Part shown: positions 45,805 to 58,800 of the stretch, piece by piece
Numbering within the stretch: position 1 is the first letter of the stretch
Layout: each line of letters begins with the position of its first letter
Assembly: GCA_015178975.1 (NCBI GenBank)
Contig: WHVD01000004.1
Span: 186,001-250,000, forward strand
DNA length: 64,000 bases
Origin: Hysterangium stoloniferum
Lineage: Eukaryota; Basidiomycota; Agaricomycetes; Hysterangiales; Hysterangiaceae
Direction of reading: 5' to 3'
Translations under genes and position numbers: made by a program
The notes under the pieces: model-generated
The model's input: the letters and a program-made list of their open reading frames with translations, nothing else
Databases searched by the model: none
Told to the model about the DNA's origin: nothing

Positions 45805-47407
45805 CAGTGAGGGACAAAACCCTTCCAATGATTTTTAGTTGTGCAACGATTCTTGAATAGCTCAAGAACCACTGTAGATACAGACCTGAAATTTGGTGGT
45901 TAGTTAGGTCTACATGTTATCTATATGCCCTTAAAATATTATGACATAAGTATTAGTATTTCCCATGCTATAAATAAAATAATAATAAAATCACATTGGA
46001 AGGGTTTTGTCCCAGTCACATGATCAGCACAAAACATTATTGATTATATGCAAAGAAGTGCAAATAAAAATCATGTGACCTGTCAAAATTAGATATATAT
46101 ATAGCTGTTCACTTTCCAGTTCAACAACATCCCCACAACTCAACATTCTACACCATGAAAGCTCTTACTCCTCCTCAGGTTAGCCACATTTTCATTTTGC
46201 TCAATAAGGGCAAGTCTGCTTCTCAGATCTCTGCAATCACTGGCAGAGGTCAATTTACTATATCCAGAATTCACTTTAACCATTGCCCATCACTTGCCAA
46301 AGCACCTGGTGGCCATCCATGCAAGCTTTCTCCCTCAAATATTCATTAGTCCCTCTAACAAATCACTTCTCAGAAGGCAGAACATGCCACTGAGGTCACC
46401 AAAATCCTTCAAAATATGACTGGAGAGTCCATTTCAGTGAAGACTTTTCATAGAGCACTCAAGAAAGCTGGAATGAGAGCTGTGGTGAAGAGAAAAAGGC
46501 CTTTACTCACTAAGAGGCATAGGAAGGCAAGGATGGGCTTTGCTCTGGGACACAAGGACTGGACTGTGGATGATTGGAAGAGGTTTGTTTGGTTAGATGA
46601 GACAAAAATCAATTGTTTGGGGTCAGATGGGAGGAAGTAGGTATGGAAAAGGGCAGGAGAGGGGCTCAGTGATAGGGTGGTTGAGGGTACAGTCAGGTTT
46701 GGAGGAGGAAATCTGATGTTGTGAAGCTGTATGTTGTGGGAAGGACCAGAATATTCCACCAAAATTGATGGAAGGATGGATGCTGACCTTTATGTTAGCA
46801 TTCTGGAAGATTAACTTCAAGCAATCATGAAGTATTATGGCAAGAACACAGAAGATGTGGTCTTTCAGCAAGATAATGATCCCAAACACAAGAGCAAGAA
46901 GGCCACCAATTGGTTTAAAGATAATGGATTTGTGGTCATGGTATGACTACCTCAGTCTGCTGACCTTATCCAATTGAACACCTCTGGTATTACCTCAAAA
47001 AGAAGCTGGGAGAGTATGAAGTGGCACCCAAGAGTATTCATGAGTTGTGGGAGAGGTTTAGACAGAGTGGGAGAAGATCCCTGCCTCTACTTGTCAGAAT
47101 TTGATAGAGAGTATGCCTAGAAGAGTTGAGGCTGTTTTGAAGGCCAAGAGAGGCTATAGCAAGTACTAGATTGTTTGATTTGTGTTCTTTTTATACCAGG
47201 GACAAAACCCTTCCAATGTGATTTTATTATTATTTTATTTATAGCATGGAAAATACCAGTGCTTATGTCATAATATTTTAATGGCATATAGATAACATAT
47301 AGACCTAACCAACCACCAAATTTCAGGTCTGTATCTACAGTGGTTCTTGAGTTATTCAAGAATCTTTGCACAACTAAAAATCATTGGAAGGGTTTTGTCC
47401 CTCACTG
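45805..47407 (+). mobile_element. Tc1/mariner-like element 1 with ~215-bp TIRs, TA duplication
   Basis: 1603 bp between TA dinucleotides at 45803-45804 and 47408-47409. Termini CAGTGAGGGACAAAACC are inverted, and complementarity continues for about 215 bp on each side. Each TIR ends inside with an inverted copy of its own tip (GGAAGGGTTTTGTCCC). It carries a dead transposase. Confidence 0.95.
46155..47168 (+). pseudogene. Tc1-like transposase, multiple stops
   Basis: MKALTPPQVSHIFILLNKGK and SASQISAITGRGQFTISRI form the N-terminal HTH. The catalytic domain shows RFVWLDETKINCLGSDGRK (first Asp), VVFQQDNDPKHKSKK (second Asp) and an eroded third block (PQSADL...QLNTSG instead of the usual PDLNPIE). 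Stops near 46347, 46639, 46724, 46813 and 46946, plus a frameshift, inactivate it. Confidence 0.9.
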
Positions 47408-47419
47408 TATATATATTGG

Positions 47420-49476
47420 GAAGACAACAAAAAAAAACAATGAAATTTTAATCTACAGATGAATTTCCAATACCCAAAAACCAACCTCACACCATAAATT
47501 AAGGACTCTGTAAATCCTATAATCAGTACTAAGAATTGCAGTATGTATCCTTGCTTTGCCATAGGGGGTGTATCGAGGTTTGCATCTTGATTATCCTTAC
47601 CTGACCTGGGTCGAAATGTTAAAGAGTTGGCACGGCCAACCATAGTCAGAATCTGTGAATACATTATTGGATCTCAATCGGTATCCATAAATAGCCACAA
47701 TACACATAACTTACAACTGTGCCATTGCCAGGCCCAATACTGGAAATTGTATTGTTCCAGTTTTCCCTAAGGTCATGACAAGTGCCAAGACTGAGGACGG
47801 TGTGGTTACAGGCTTGCCAGTCCACATCTAGGAAGATGAGCATGCCATCTGGTAGTGGGTTCTAAAATGACAACACCAGCTTCAACATGATCATAACTAT
47901 GGTACACAACATTCACTGTACTGACCTCAGGTGCAGTTCCGTTGGTTGATTGTCCAATAGTGTCAGGGCTCGTTCATTTGCCACGTTGGACCAATGACTG
48001 TTGATAGGGACACCATTCAGGACAGAAGTGGAGGAGCCGGGTTGAGAGCAGGTGAGAGGGATGCTGAACAACATAATTTCGATTTCTGGTTCAGAAGTGG
48101 TCAGAAATAATAGTATGATCAGGAAAGGGTCTCGAAAGTGGAGATGATTCACAGAAAGCCTTACAGATGATAGTTTCAGTGAAGTGTGGATGATGCTAAA
48201 CATGGCTTTTGAGATTATGACTTACACCTGCAAAAGTGAAGAAGACTATTTGTGGTTGTTGTTGTCAGTCATGTCAGAATGATAACAGTGATTAATTACA
48301 ATAAAATGAGAAATGCGTACATACCAGGGTAAAGAAGAAACTATAACTATTCCCTTATTGACTGGTTGCAGAGGACAAGGCAAATGCACCTATTGTTCCT
48401 GCTACTTCTGTCGAGGTTATTGGCATTGATCATGAATTTAGGATGCAAAATGACAGACCATAGAACATGTGCTTAAATGTTGATTAAATTTCATGAGAGT
48501 AGGAAATGGTGGTAAATAGACATACAATGGTAGCGTCCATTTGACGTGATTTTTGAACATCACCACTGATGATGTTAGCGGGACTGGGATGTGTTATTAT
48601 GAGTCGTGAAGTAGAACTGAACAGCTAGAGAAATGAAAGCAGACATACATGACATGTCAATCAAGCTCAACCATTCCATAGGCAATACCTCTCAAAGCAA
48701 GCTATATTAACATACCACCACCTCCTAATATAGCTGACACAACCTAGGAGATTAGCCATCACTTGACAAGGGGGCCAATGAGAATTGCTCCGATGCACTG
48801 GCCTGCTTGGTTGACTCCTTGGGAGGCACTGACTATCTATATTTGGGGTTAGATAATGCATTTGTTATGAACATGTCAATGGTAGCAAAAGAATGGAATA
48901 TAGAGTGAACATACATTTCATGAATGTGCGGGCAGATGTGAAACAATCACTTGCCAGCAATAGAGCTGTTAAAGAACTCTAAGTAAGTCGAGCTTCTAGG
49001 ACATAATCCGCCAATATAGAATGCACTGAGGTGTATCAACATACTGTTATTCAACTAGTAAAAACTAGGTTGTTAATATGGTCCAGAGTCAGATTTGGCC
49101 TAAAAGAAACTCTGTAGTGCAAGATTTCAAAGCTTTCTGGCTTGTCACAGCGTAAGGTCTTGTTCCTGGCAGTGGATGTTGCCCCTCAATTATGCATGCA
49201 CCAACAAAACAAAGGAGTTGCATGTCAAGAAAATGAAATTTGAATTGTATACTCAATAAATGTGCTATTATTTTTGTACCTGAAATAACCATTCAGAGAT
49301 GGTTCAGTCCATTTCCCCTTTGATGAGTGGTTGTGGTAGACATTGGAAAAGGCAGTCACCAAAAAAATAAACATAGCTGTTAGAGGAATGATGGCAGTAA
49401 AGTTCACCCAGATGTGATAGTATGATGATGGTGGAGTAGCACCATGACACAAAAAAAACCCTCATGGTAGTGGTGA
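47420..49476 (-). pseudogene. Decayed multi-exon membrane or secreted-protein gene, family unknown
   Basis: Minus-strand text includes HIWVNFTAIIPLTAMFIFLV, TAFSNVYHNHSSKGKWTEPS and GYFR (49440-49230). It continues with IIEGQHPLPGTRPYAVTSQK, ALKSCTTEF (49200-49100), SASQGVNQAGQCIGAILIGP (about 48840-48760), EIEIMLFSIPLTCSQPGSST and WSNVANERALTLLDNQP (48120-47930). Then NPLPDGMLIFLDVDWQACNH and NNTISSIGPGNGTV (47880-47720), and ILTMVGRANSLTFRPRSG (47650-47590). Several junctions have good GT and AG sites, so it looks like a real intron-containing gene. A T-run slip near 49465 and stops near 48750 break it. Hydrophobic segments and N-glycosylation sites suggest a membrane or secretory protein. 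I do not know the family. Confidence 0.35.
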
Positions 49477-49479
49477 GGT

Positions 49480-51028
49480 AGAAATGCACTCAGAGGTGAG
49501 GGTAAGATGTCGGTGCAGAGTAGAGTGACACAAAGTATTCGCTAAGAGGCGACAGTGAGACGATGGTTATGCATCGCAGTGTTGCAGACTGTTAAGTGCC
49601 GTGTTGGAACTTATTCTGGAACTATCAGAAAGTCACCAGAAACTTGGAAACTATCAGATAGGGTCAGGACATTGGCTTCAGCTTATGTGCTGCACCTCTA
49701 CGCAAATGCTCAGGAGTCCTTAATTTCAAAGATGGGACTTATGCTGGAAGTTATGGATATTCAGAGTTCCGAAGAGTTCTGAATATCAAGCATACAGAAA
49801 GATGGAAGAGGGAATAAGAAACTAAGTTGATATCAGATCTAAAGTAAAGTACAAATTTGCAGAAACTAACATAAGTTTTCTTGTTATTGTACTACAAACT
49901 AAGACCACAATAAGATGGAAATGGAAGTATTCCAAAACAGGAATACAATAAGACGGATTAGAGAGACATTATTCTGAAATGGGAATATAATAAACAAATG
50001 AGTGAATACTTGTCAATGGACAAGTTACCAAATGTGGAACAAAGGAAAGATTATGGAAGATGTGGGAACTATGATGTTCCATAGTCAGAAGTCGGGGGTC
50101 GGATATTGAAGTATCTGGGAATGGGTTGTAACACTGACAAAGATTTTGAAATTGATGCTGCTGGAAATTGATAGCAGATGCTATTGCATCACCAATGAAC
50201 AGGACAGACAAGGTGACAATGCACAGACCTAATAGATGTGGTAGCAATGAGACAATGAAGCAGATGCGATTACATGCTAAAGTGAAGAGATAAAAAGTTG
50301 AAAGAGATGTCAAAGGATGGCAGATATGATGGCAGATGCAACAAGTATGCTGAAGCATGGACAGACATGAATACATGCTGATCCTAAACAAATGGGCTCC
50401 TATGTGTAGTGTCTTCATGCTCAACATTTCCCCTCGCCACTCTACTCCTCCTGTCACATAGGTTCCTCCCATAAGCCTAGAAGGCAACTGCAAAACAGTG
50501 AGCTCAGTAACACAAAACAAAGCTCTCTTAGTGACTTGTCGAAGTTGCTTACATAATCAAACATACTTCCCTTTCATAGGCTCGAGTGCAGTTTATTTGA
50601 TCACCTTGTTGCACCGAAGGGAATATAGTATAGTAGATTTTTTGGTTTATAATGGTATATAATTAATTATAGGACATTATGGAGTTGGCAATTGTGTTGG
50701 TTTCATAACAAACCACATAATAACCACTTTCACCCATACTATAATTGCAAGACCTGCCATCTAGCAGTCCTGAATGCAATAAAACCTGCTGAAAAGTTCT
50801 GTTGTATGTGAAGAGAATGAATAACAGTCAATATAAGATACACAGAATTTTTTAGGTTGGATTTTAAACATAAGTTGCAATTAAGTGACCTACAAGGCCT
50901 AATTAAGCTAACTGAGCTTAATTTTAAGGCAATTTTAAGGCAATTTTAAGGCAATTTTAAGGAATTTTAAGGAATTTTAAGGGCTCGCATCAATGAACCA
51001 GGTGATTTTACAGTACAAAGATGGCTGG
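49480..51028. other. Intergenic with a minisatellite; one long open frame of doubtful status
   Basis: A 183-codon minus-strand frame (50520-49969) is rich in Cys, His and Leu (CICHHICHPLTSLSTFYLF) but shows no family signature, and I do not call it a gene. A minisatellite of (G)CAATTTTAAG units lies at about 50928-50992. Otherwise nothing recognised. Confidence 0.45.
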
Positions 51029-51839
51029 TGTTACGACCAGAAAATCCCGCCGGACTCTGGGCACTAACTCATACGCACCCACACCCTAGACGCACCAATT
51101 GTCTGTTTATAGGAATTCCTGCCCGGACTCCGTCAGACTTGTTTACGTTCGACCTCATTATGTCACATATCAGTCACCAGACTTCCCCCGGACTCTGACT
51201 CTGACTATGTCCATCTTCGTCCCACGCATCAGTCACTGGACCCTGCTCAGAATCCCGTCACCACTCTAACTGAGCCCCATTCCCATTTTAGTCAAATGAC
51301 CTGTCACGATTAGGACTCCGCTCCCGCTCTGTTTCCCATTATGGGTTATGATTTGTCACGATTCGGACTCCACTCCATTCCGTCCCATTCCTAACACCAA
51401 ATTTGGTGTTTACTATTCTCATTTTATGTTTTGTTAGTTTTGTTTCATCATTACTGGATTTGGTATGTCATTCACTCCATGGTCTATTTAAACTGGCAGA
51501 TGTTGTACATACAATCCAGTCAGAAAATTAGCTTAGATTCCCCCCAGTAATCTAATACATTTTCCGCTCTAAACCCTTACTTGAATCACACTGCTCACAC
51601 TAGTCGGAGCCCATGGGCTCCGGCGCATCTATCTCTCTCAACTATCTCGACTCTCGACCCACGACCTCTGACCTATGACCCTCGACCCACGAACCCTGCC
51701 CGGACTCCCCGGGATTCCCATCTGCCTGCTTGAAATTGGACAACACGATCTCGCGAGGGCACAGCCTATAAGCTGAAGCCAAGTCCTACTGGATATTCTG
51801 TGGGTTTCTCCGGAGACCCACCCTGTATGTATCCTAACA
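51029..51839 (+). repeat. Gypsy-type solo LTR (copy 4) with perfect 5-bp target duplication
   Basis: TGTTACGACC...ATCCTAACA, 811 bp, flanked by GCTGG at 51024-51028 and 51840-51844. It defines the true ends of the LTR family also seen at 6608, 35859 and 43216. Confidence 0.96.
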
Positions 51840-51844
51840 GCTGG

Positions 51845-53987
51845 TAGACCTTTTCTCTGCTATTAAAAAGCCAAACCCCCATTTTATATAATATTTGAAG
51901 TGCAATACAGGCCCAACACATCAAATAAGTTTTATCCAACAGTCTGTGGCCTTAAGCATGTGTCGAAGAATATAAGCTGCCCCATTTTGTATCACTGCAT
52001 ATATGATAAATGCTACATGAAAGATGAATTAAATTCAAAATTATTTCCAGTTTTGCTCGTGATGTAGTCAACTATGAGCCTCATCCATTGTGAGGTTTGA
52101 ATAAATTTAAGAACCATCTAAGAACAGTGGGCCTTTTGATATATCTATCATGCATGAATATTTCTATGGCATTGAAAAATCACAGCGCTGTCTTTGTCAA
52201 AAAGATCTAAAAGAAATTCAAGAGAATTATTGTACCACATTAAATAAATATGTTAATTCTTTCTTTTTTTTTTGTTCAGTTAAAAATGTGCCATATGAGT
52301 ATGACCGATGGTGGTGTTTACGACATGATGAAGGGGTTAGAGTGGGTGTTTGAGCAGATTCACAGCAGTTTCTGAAGAATGATCCTGCACTATCCCAACT
52401 ATTCCAACTATCCCAATTTTAAGTGATTAGCAAATTTTAACACCAAAAGGCTTAAAATATTGGAGTTAAGGGGACTTGTTTGTCAATCAATGTGTCAGTT
52501 AGTGAATTACCTTCTGCCATGATAGATAGGGTGCTAGTTTAGGTGTACACTGGTTCTGGCATGCATTAACCTCAGAAAACATGGTCCACAATTAGCATCC
52601 TCCTATGAAAAAGTGAAGAAATGGGTGGTTTCATCACCAATTCCAACACTACTACACTGGGCTGATTTGGCCTGCACAGGAAATCTGAGAAGCTTGCTTC
52701 ATTGTCTATTGTTTGCTAATTATAATGCACCTTTTTTGTTTGAATACATTGTGATCGGTAATCCATAATAACTAGAATCCCTACTTTACAGGCCTGGCAG
52801 TGAAACATACCAAGATAATATTACAGACATTTATTTTTTTGTGTATGTTAACGTTGTCACATGGCACTGGTATTCAGTGAGGGCTTTTCCGGCTTGTGTT
52901 TTGTGGTATTCCAACATATATAGAGTGACACTTGCGGAATTGTCATTGTTTCAAGCCGGATAGCATGAGCATGGAAAAGCGGCCTTCCAGTGTCGCGTCA
53001 AAGTTTGGTCAAGGTTCTAAATGAAGGGAGGTAGATTAAGCACTTCGCTTAACCACCGTCCCTCGCACAGTTTAAAGGTTCTCATTATTATTACAGAATA
53101 TTTGGCTATAAGATCACCGATCTTGGAGATTGAACATAAGATCTTGAAGATAAAATGAGCCTGGATGAGACAACGCTTGCATGGATTAGTGGGTAACTGT
53201 TGCCCATGTCTTTCTTTGTTTGCCAAAATGTTGCTGTTTGATGGCTTGCTTCGTGTTCTCCCAACTAACTGTAAGAATGGTGGTGGAGGGTGTCTTTGAA
53301 ACTTTCTCATGGTATTTTATTTAAAACAATTGTCGTTCATAATTCGGATGTATCCAGCCACAGCTAGTGCCCACAAATATATTCAATGTATGGGTGGTAT
53401 CGACGAGTCGATGAGTAGAAGCTGCAGAGCTCGCGGCAATGGTAAAAAGTGACTTGTATGCGCTCTTAAATTGGCTCTAACTTGTAGCTTTATACAATAT
53501 ACAATCCGGCGATAAAGTGAATTAGGCAAAGGGAACGGTATTATGTGTCTCCTAGTTTGGTTGAGATGTGTCGGTATTCTCCAATAAAATGATTAGAAAT
53601 CGTGCTAAAATGATGGAGAAAGACCTGCACCAGGCAACCCATGTTCTTCCAACACTAATATGGAGTTCGAATTAGATGCTACCAATACACCAATGAAAGG
53701 TGTGGCGACTACACATAAGAAGGAATGAGCGATGAGATCTAAACGTTCAAGACGCTCGAGGAGGAATGGATCGTTGATTGAACCACACATTGTGTCACAA
53801 TGTGGAAGGAGACAAACAAGAATGGTGATGCTATTGAGGCTGCTCACTGTGGTACATGCAGATTCGGGGTCAGAGATCCAGCTATCAGCTTCAGAGTAAC
53901 CGCGAAAAGAGGCCAAATTGGACTCATTTGCTTCAGAATCAGACTAGTATTGACAGTGTTATGGATGGATGTAAGATGATGCTGTTA
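51845..53987. other. Intergenic, no gene recognised
   Basis: Short open frames at 52150-52353 (+), 53310-53017 (-) and 53916-53605 (-) show no recognisable domain. The last (MASFRGYSEADSWISDPESA) has a hydrophobic middle (LIAHSFLCVVATPFIGVLVA) and might be part of a decayed membrane protein. Confidence 0.4.
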
Positions 53988-54176
53988 AGTAAACCAAAGT
54001 ACCCTTACTCTCCCCCACACTGACATTTCCGAAACAAGTAATGATGACAAATATCGATCATGTGACGACTTATCGAAATATAGTAAGGTGACAAATGTAA
54101 GATAAAATTAGTGATAATGTGCTACTTATTGAGGAGTCATTATAAAGTGAAAGTATGGAAGGGTATCATATATGTA

Positions 54177-55780
54177 CAGTGGGTCAAAAAACTGTCCCAA
54201 TGTTTGTGCATTTTAGAAAGATTGATATTGTGTGAAGGAATGACATCAGCAGAAATTCTGAATAATTCACATGATATACTAGAACATGTTGGCTATCTAC
54301 CAACTTAAGAAATCATGTGATTCCAATCAAAACTCATTGCTCAATAAATCAAACAAAATAATCACTCATTGGGGCAGTTTTTTGACCCTCTATTATTTTA
54401 CAATCTAATACTTTGTATGACCCCCTTTGCCTTTAAAACTGCCTGTATCCTCCTAGGCATACTTTCTATTAGCTTCTGGCATGTCTTTGGTGGTATTTCA
54501 GTCCACTCCTTTGCCACCCTGTCCCATAATTCATGTACTCCTTTGGGTGGTATGTCATATTGTTGGAGTTTGGCCTTGAGGTGTTGCCAGAGGTGTTCAA
54601 TGGGATTTAGATCAGGGGACTGAGCAGGCCACTTCATGGGAATGATGTTATTGTCAGAAAACCACTGGTCTGCCTTTTTTGAGGTATGTTTTGGATCATT
54701 GTCCTGTTGGAAGTACCACTTATCCTCAGCCATCTCCAAACTTTCAATGCTCTCCTCCACTCCCTCCTCCAAAATCTCACAATACTGCACTGCATCCATG
54801 TTCCCCTGCACCTCTATCAGCTTCCCCACCCCATTCCAGCCCATGCACCCCCAAACCATCAAGTTATTCCCTCCATGTTTGACAGTTGGTGTGGTGGTCC
54901 TGTCTGATACTGGTTCCCCTTGTTGCTTTAAAACATATACCTTCCCATCTGACCCAATCATATTGATTTTTGTCTCATCAGTCCACAACACCCTCTTCCA
55001 CTACTCCATAGTCCAATTTTCATGGTATTGGGCAAACTTTAGCCATTGCTGATGATGAGACCCCTTGAGCATAAGGACTTTCTTCTTTGTTGCTGACCTA
55101 AAGCCAGCTTCCTTCAACACATTCCTAACAGTCTGAGGAGTGACAGAGGTAGATCTGATGGAATTTATGAATTGGGTGGCTTGGACAGCATTGTCAAGCT
55201 TCCCAGAGCTGATTTGACGGATAATTGACTGTTTATCATAAGGAGAAAGCTTGGAAGGATGGCCACCAGGATGATTTTCCTTATCCCCCTCTACCTCCCC
55301 ACTGATCCTGCCAATACTACCCTTCCCCAGGCCAGTCCTAGCTTGAATTTGATGATGGGAATACCCCTCATTGAGGAGAGAAACAACAGAAGAATGATTT
55401 TCAGCAGAGATGGATTTCATAGTGGTGGTAAGGAGTCAAGGAGATGAATGAACAAAGTTCAACATGCCAAATTGATACAAATAAGGTCACATAACATGTT
55501 GATGATTCACATGACCCACTCCTACCTTATACTGGTGTGTAACATTGAAAATCAGAGAAAATAATAGAGGGTCAAAAAACTGCCCCAATGAGTGATTATT
55601 TTGTTTGATTTATTGAGCAATGAGTTTTGATTGGAATCACATGATTTATTAAGTTGGTAGATAGCCAACATGTTCTAGTATATCATGTGAATTCTTCACA
55701 ATTTTTTCTGATGTCATTCCTTCACACAATATCAATGTTTCTAAAATGCACAAACATTGGGGCAGTTTTTTGACCCACTG
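54177..55780 (-). mobile_element. Tc1/mariner-like element 2, nested in the MULE
   Basis: 1604 bp between TA at 54175-54176 and 55781-55782. Termini CAGTGGGTCAAAAAACTG are inverted, and the ~215-bp TIRs each end inside with an inverted copy of the tip (GGGGCAGTTTTTTGACC). The transposase is nearly intact. The element is younger than the MULE insertion. Confidence 0.96.
54398..55420 (-). pseudogene. Tc1-like transposase with one premature stop
   Basis: A single frame of about 340 codons from ATG 55420: MKSISAENHSSVVSLLNEGY, SHHQIQARTGLGKGSIGRIS (HTH), VTPQTVRNVLKEAGFRSATK (second HTH), and the DDE triad in WTDETKINMIGSDGKVYV, YFQQDNDPKHTSKKADQWF and QSPDLNPIEHLWQHLKAKL. It ends in a basic tail. 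The only defect is TAG at 55001-55003 in WTME*WKRVLW. It is full length for the family. Read-through or a very recent mutation would explain the preservation. Confidence 0.92.
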
Positions 55781-55825
55781 TATAAACATTATTATCCTGA
55801 ATAAATAACTTCCCCTCGTGGTTTG

Positions 55826-58800
55826 TCATGTGCTTATATCAGAACGTGTGGGCCTTGAATGGTAAAAAATGGCAGCACTCGTTTGTTGCTCCCATGTCGT
55901 TGGTGATTCCCCCCTTGTTGATTGCATTCGTCTCTCTTTGTTCAAACAAGCATCAGCCAGCCTCAAGAATGACCGTCCTTCTTGTTCGAGCACTTGCAGC
56001 ATGCGATGGTCCCGGAACTGGACTTGATATTGAAGCCCCTTGAGGAATTCACCAATCTTTGTGATATTCTCATTCATTGCTTCTTCATATGTCAACCCTT
56101 CTCGCAATGCTGCCTGCAATTCCACCTTGTCTTCATCATCATCTTCATCCAACTCTGGATCACTCTCACTGCCATCATCTTCAGGACCTTCTATCTGGGC
56201 AATGACACTACCTATGTCTTCATTGTGTGGTTTCAGTGAGTGATGTTTCCACACTGGAGCTGTCCACTGATGCTTGACTTCGAGGAAAGATAAGGGAGGG
56301 ACTGGCTGAACAGCTTGTACAAGATGCTTGCAGAGCAGGAATCTATTGACGATGAGGGCTGGGCAGGTACAGACCCATTTTTTTACATCTGGCCTATATG
56401 CGTCATTCAAGGGCAGTGTGATAGGTGCTTTCAAGAGTTTCTTCCAGGTGCTCTTGAAGTATTTTCGCCATGATGGCAATTGTCGATGCCGTCCAGTGTC
56501 TGTGAGTAGTCTATCCAATTTTCTATAATATGAAGGTGCAAGTTTGACAACAAGGATCCAGACAAGGAGATCACATCGGGGCATGTGGAAATGGTGCAGA
56601 AAGTCTCATTTTATTCGTCGCCAACTGGATCATAGGTAAGTTTTATTTGTTACTCATTCAGAAGCATAATACTTACTGGCTTTCTGGAATCATTGTTGTC
56701 TTCAAGACGGGTATCTCAGGATGTGCTGAACGTGCCCATAGCTCCCAATGACCTTGCTTATACCAGTTCCCCCAGAGGTATGCCCATACCTCTCGTAAGT
56801 CATTCTCGAGACAAAACTTATACATTTGCTGAACTGCCCACTTCTGAATTCCTCCAGGGCTTGGGTGTGCATAGCCTGGAATTAATGGGTGTGCACAATA
56901 GTGATTTTCCATCATCTTGATGATGGGTGGCCGGTAGATTGCCATACAGAAGGTATGACGGCTTTTTGTCACTTCTTCTCCCTCACCATTGTCTGCTGGA
57001 TCAACAGGGCACTTCAGATCAGCAGAACAACCTGATGATTGCTGCTTGGCACATAGTGGTGGGATCTTGATTGTAATCTGTTCACAATCATTTTCAGATT
57101 CCCGAGGTGTGGTTTGGCATTTTTCTTTATTAGCCTCAGGTATGCATGCCAGTGTGGATGGTCTGTTGGCTCGTGAGGGAAGAGTGATGGACAAGGTTGT
57201 GAATCCTCATGGATGAGCCTCAAGCACATTTTTACCTCCTTCCATCACAGAATTACCTTGGACATCATCAGGCAAACCTCCTTTGTATTCTCGGGTATCA
57301 GCTTTACCTGGTGGAATGAACTGGATATCAATAAAGGGGAACTCAGCATGGGCCTGCTGTGCATCGTAAGGAGTGGTCGATAATTTGCTTTGGCTCAGCC
57401 TAGTTCGGACTGCACATCGGAGATGCCACCAGCATAGATTAATCTTCATCTTCCAGACCTCCTTGGCCATCCCAATCTCTGCCATGTCCTTGTCAATGTG
57501 TGTGAAGACTGGATTAACGGCATATTTATCTTTCAGGCACACAGCCCATGCAGTAAGTGCTTTCTTTCGTTTCCCTTGCTCAATTGATGTTGCTGTTGAC
57601 AGGAGAGCATATGATATAGGAAATCCAGCATTATCATATTCAGCCATTATGCTGTACAGCTCAAGGTGCTTCAAGTTTGTATTATCTATTAGTCCTGCTC
57701 TTAGCACTTTATGTCCCGATGCTCAGAGGTCACTTACATGTTGCATCAATACCCACTTCGACAATCTTTCCTTCCAGTGGTACTGCAATTTTTCTCATTC
57801 CCCAACATAGTATGTCAACCCCATCAGGGATGGAATTTGGTAGGAAAATGTCAACTGTGTCTGTAAATTCCTCCAGGAGTTTCTTGGCTGATGGTAACTG
57901 TAGATCATCACGATGCCAGAATAGCTGGCTCATGTCTGTCCATGCCTTGTGGACTTGTGCTGCTGTGACACCTGCATATGCTGCCTGTACCTTTGCCACC
58001 ATTGCAACTGGTGTTAACCACTCTACATGCTCCCGAATTATGTCTGCAGCACCCAGTGGCAATGAAACATCGACATAATGCACATGTTTGGCATGATGCT
58101 CTATTTTGACTGTAATAGTCCTTAACCTTCTGGTGGCATCAGTGTGACATGATATGGTGATATTATCATGGCTCTTAATATTCAAATCTCCTGAAATTTT
58201 TGACTTTTTCTTGCATGCTGAATCCTGACTACACCAGGACCGAGTACGATGTCCCAGTTTCTGCTTCTTATGGTTCTTTACCCTGTTGTCAGGTAAGCAC
58301 TGCACTGAAATATATTGGAATTTATTTGACTGACGTGAATCTGTATCCTGTTACCCTCCAGACCTCCTGTGCTGCCATCTCCACCTGTTGCTTTGCAGTC
58401 ACAAGGGGATCATCTGGGGCTTCATAAACTCCTTTGAAAACCACGTCACTTCTTGTTCTGAACTTGGATCGAATTGAATCAAAAAGGGCTTCTCCCTTAT
58501 CAAAGACCTATCAATTGTCAATTGTCAGTGTTCCTGACCACTTCTCCTTGACTGCAGTTCTTTACCTCAATTGAGTCAGAAGAATCATCCTCATCCTCAC
58601 TCGAGACTGGGTTATATGGCTCCTCACCCTCTATCCTTTGGCGAATATTGGTCCTTTCATCCCCCACAACATCTTCTCGTGGCCTCTTACTCTTCTTTCC
58701 TATTGCCCATATGTCCCTGTCCTTGATTTCTGCATTGCGTGCCCTTTGTGCTCTCTTTGTTTGTCGATCACACTCACGACAATGGTCACAAATCCTGTAT

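Noticed and set aside
49969-50520. 183-codon minus-strand ORF rich in Cys and His
   Set aside because: No ordered zinc-finger spacing, no homologous text known to me, and no upstream or downstream gene context.
54007-54015. Taking CTCTCCCCC as the MULE terminus
   Set aside because: Bases directly outside it do not form a duplication, whereas AGTAAACCA about 12 bp further out does on both sides.
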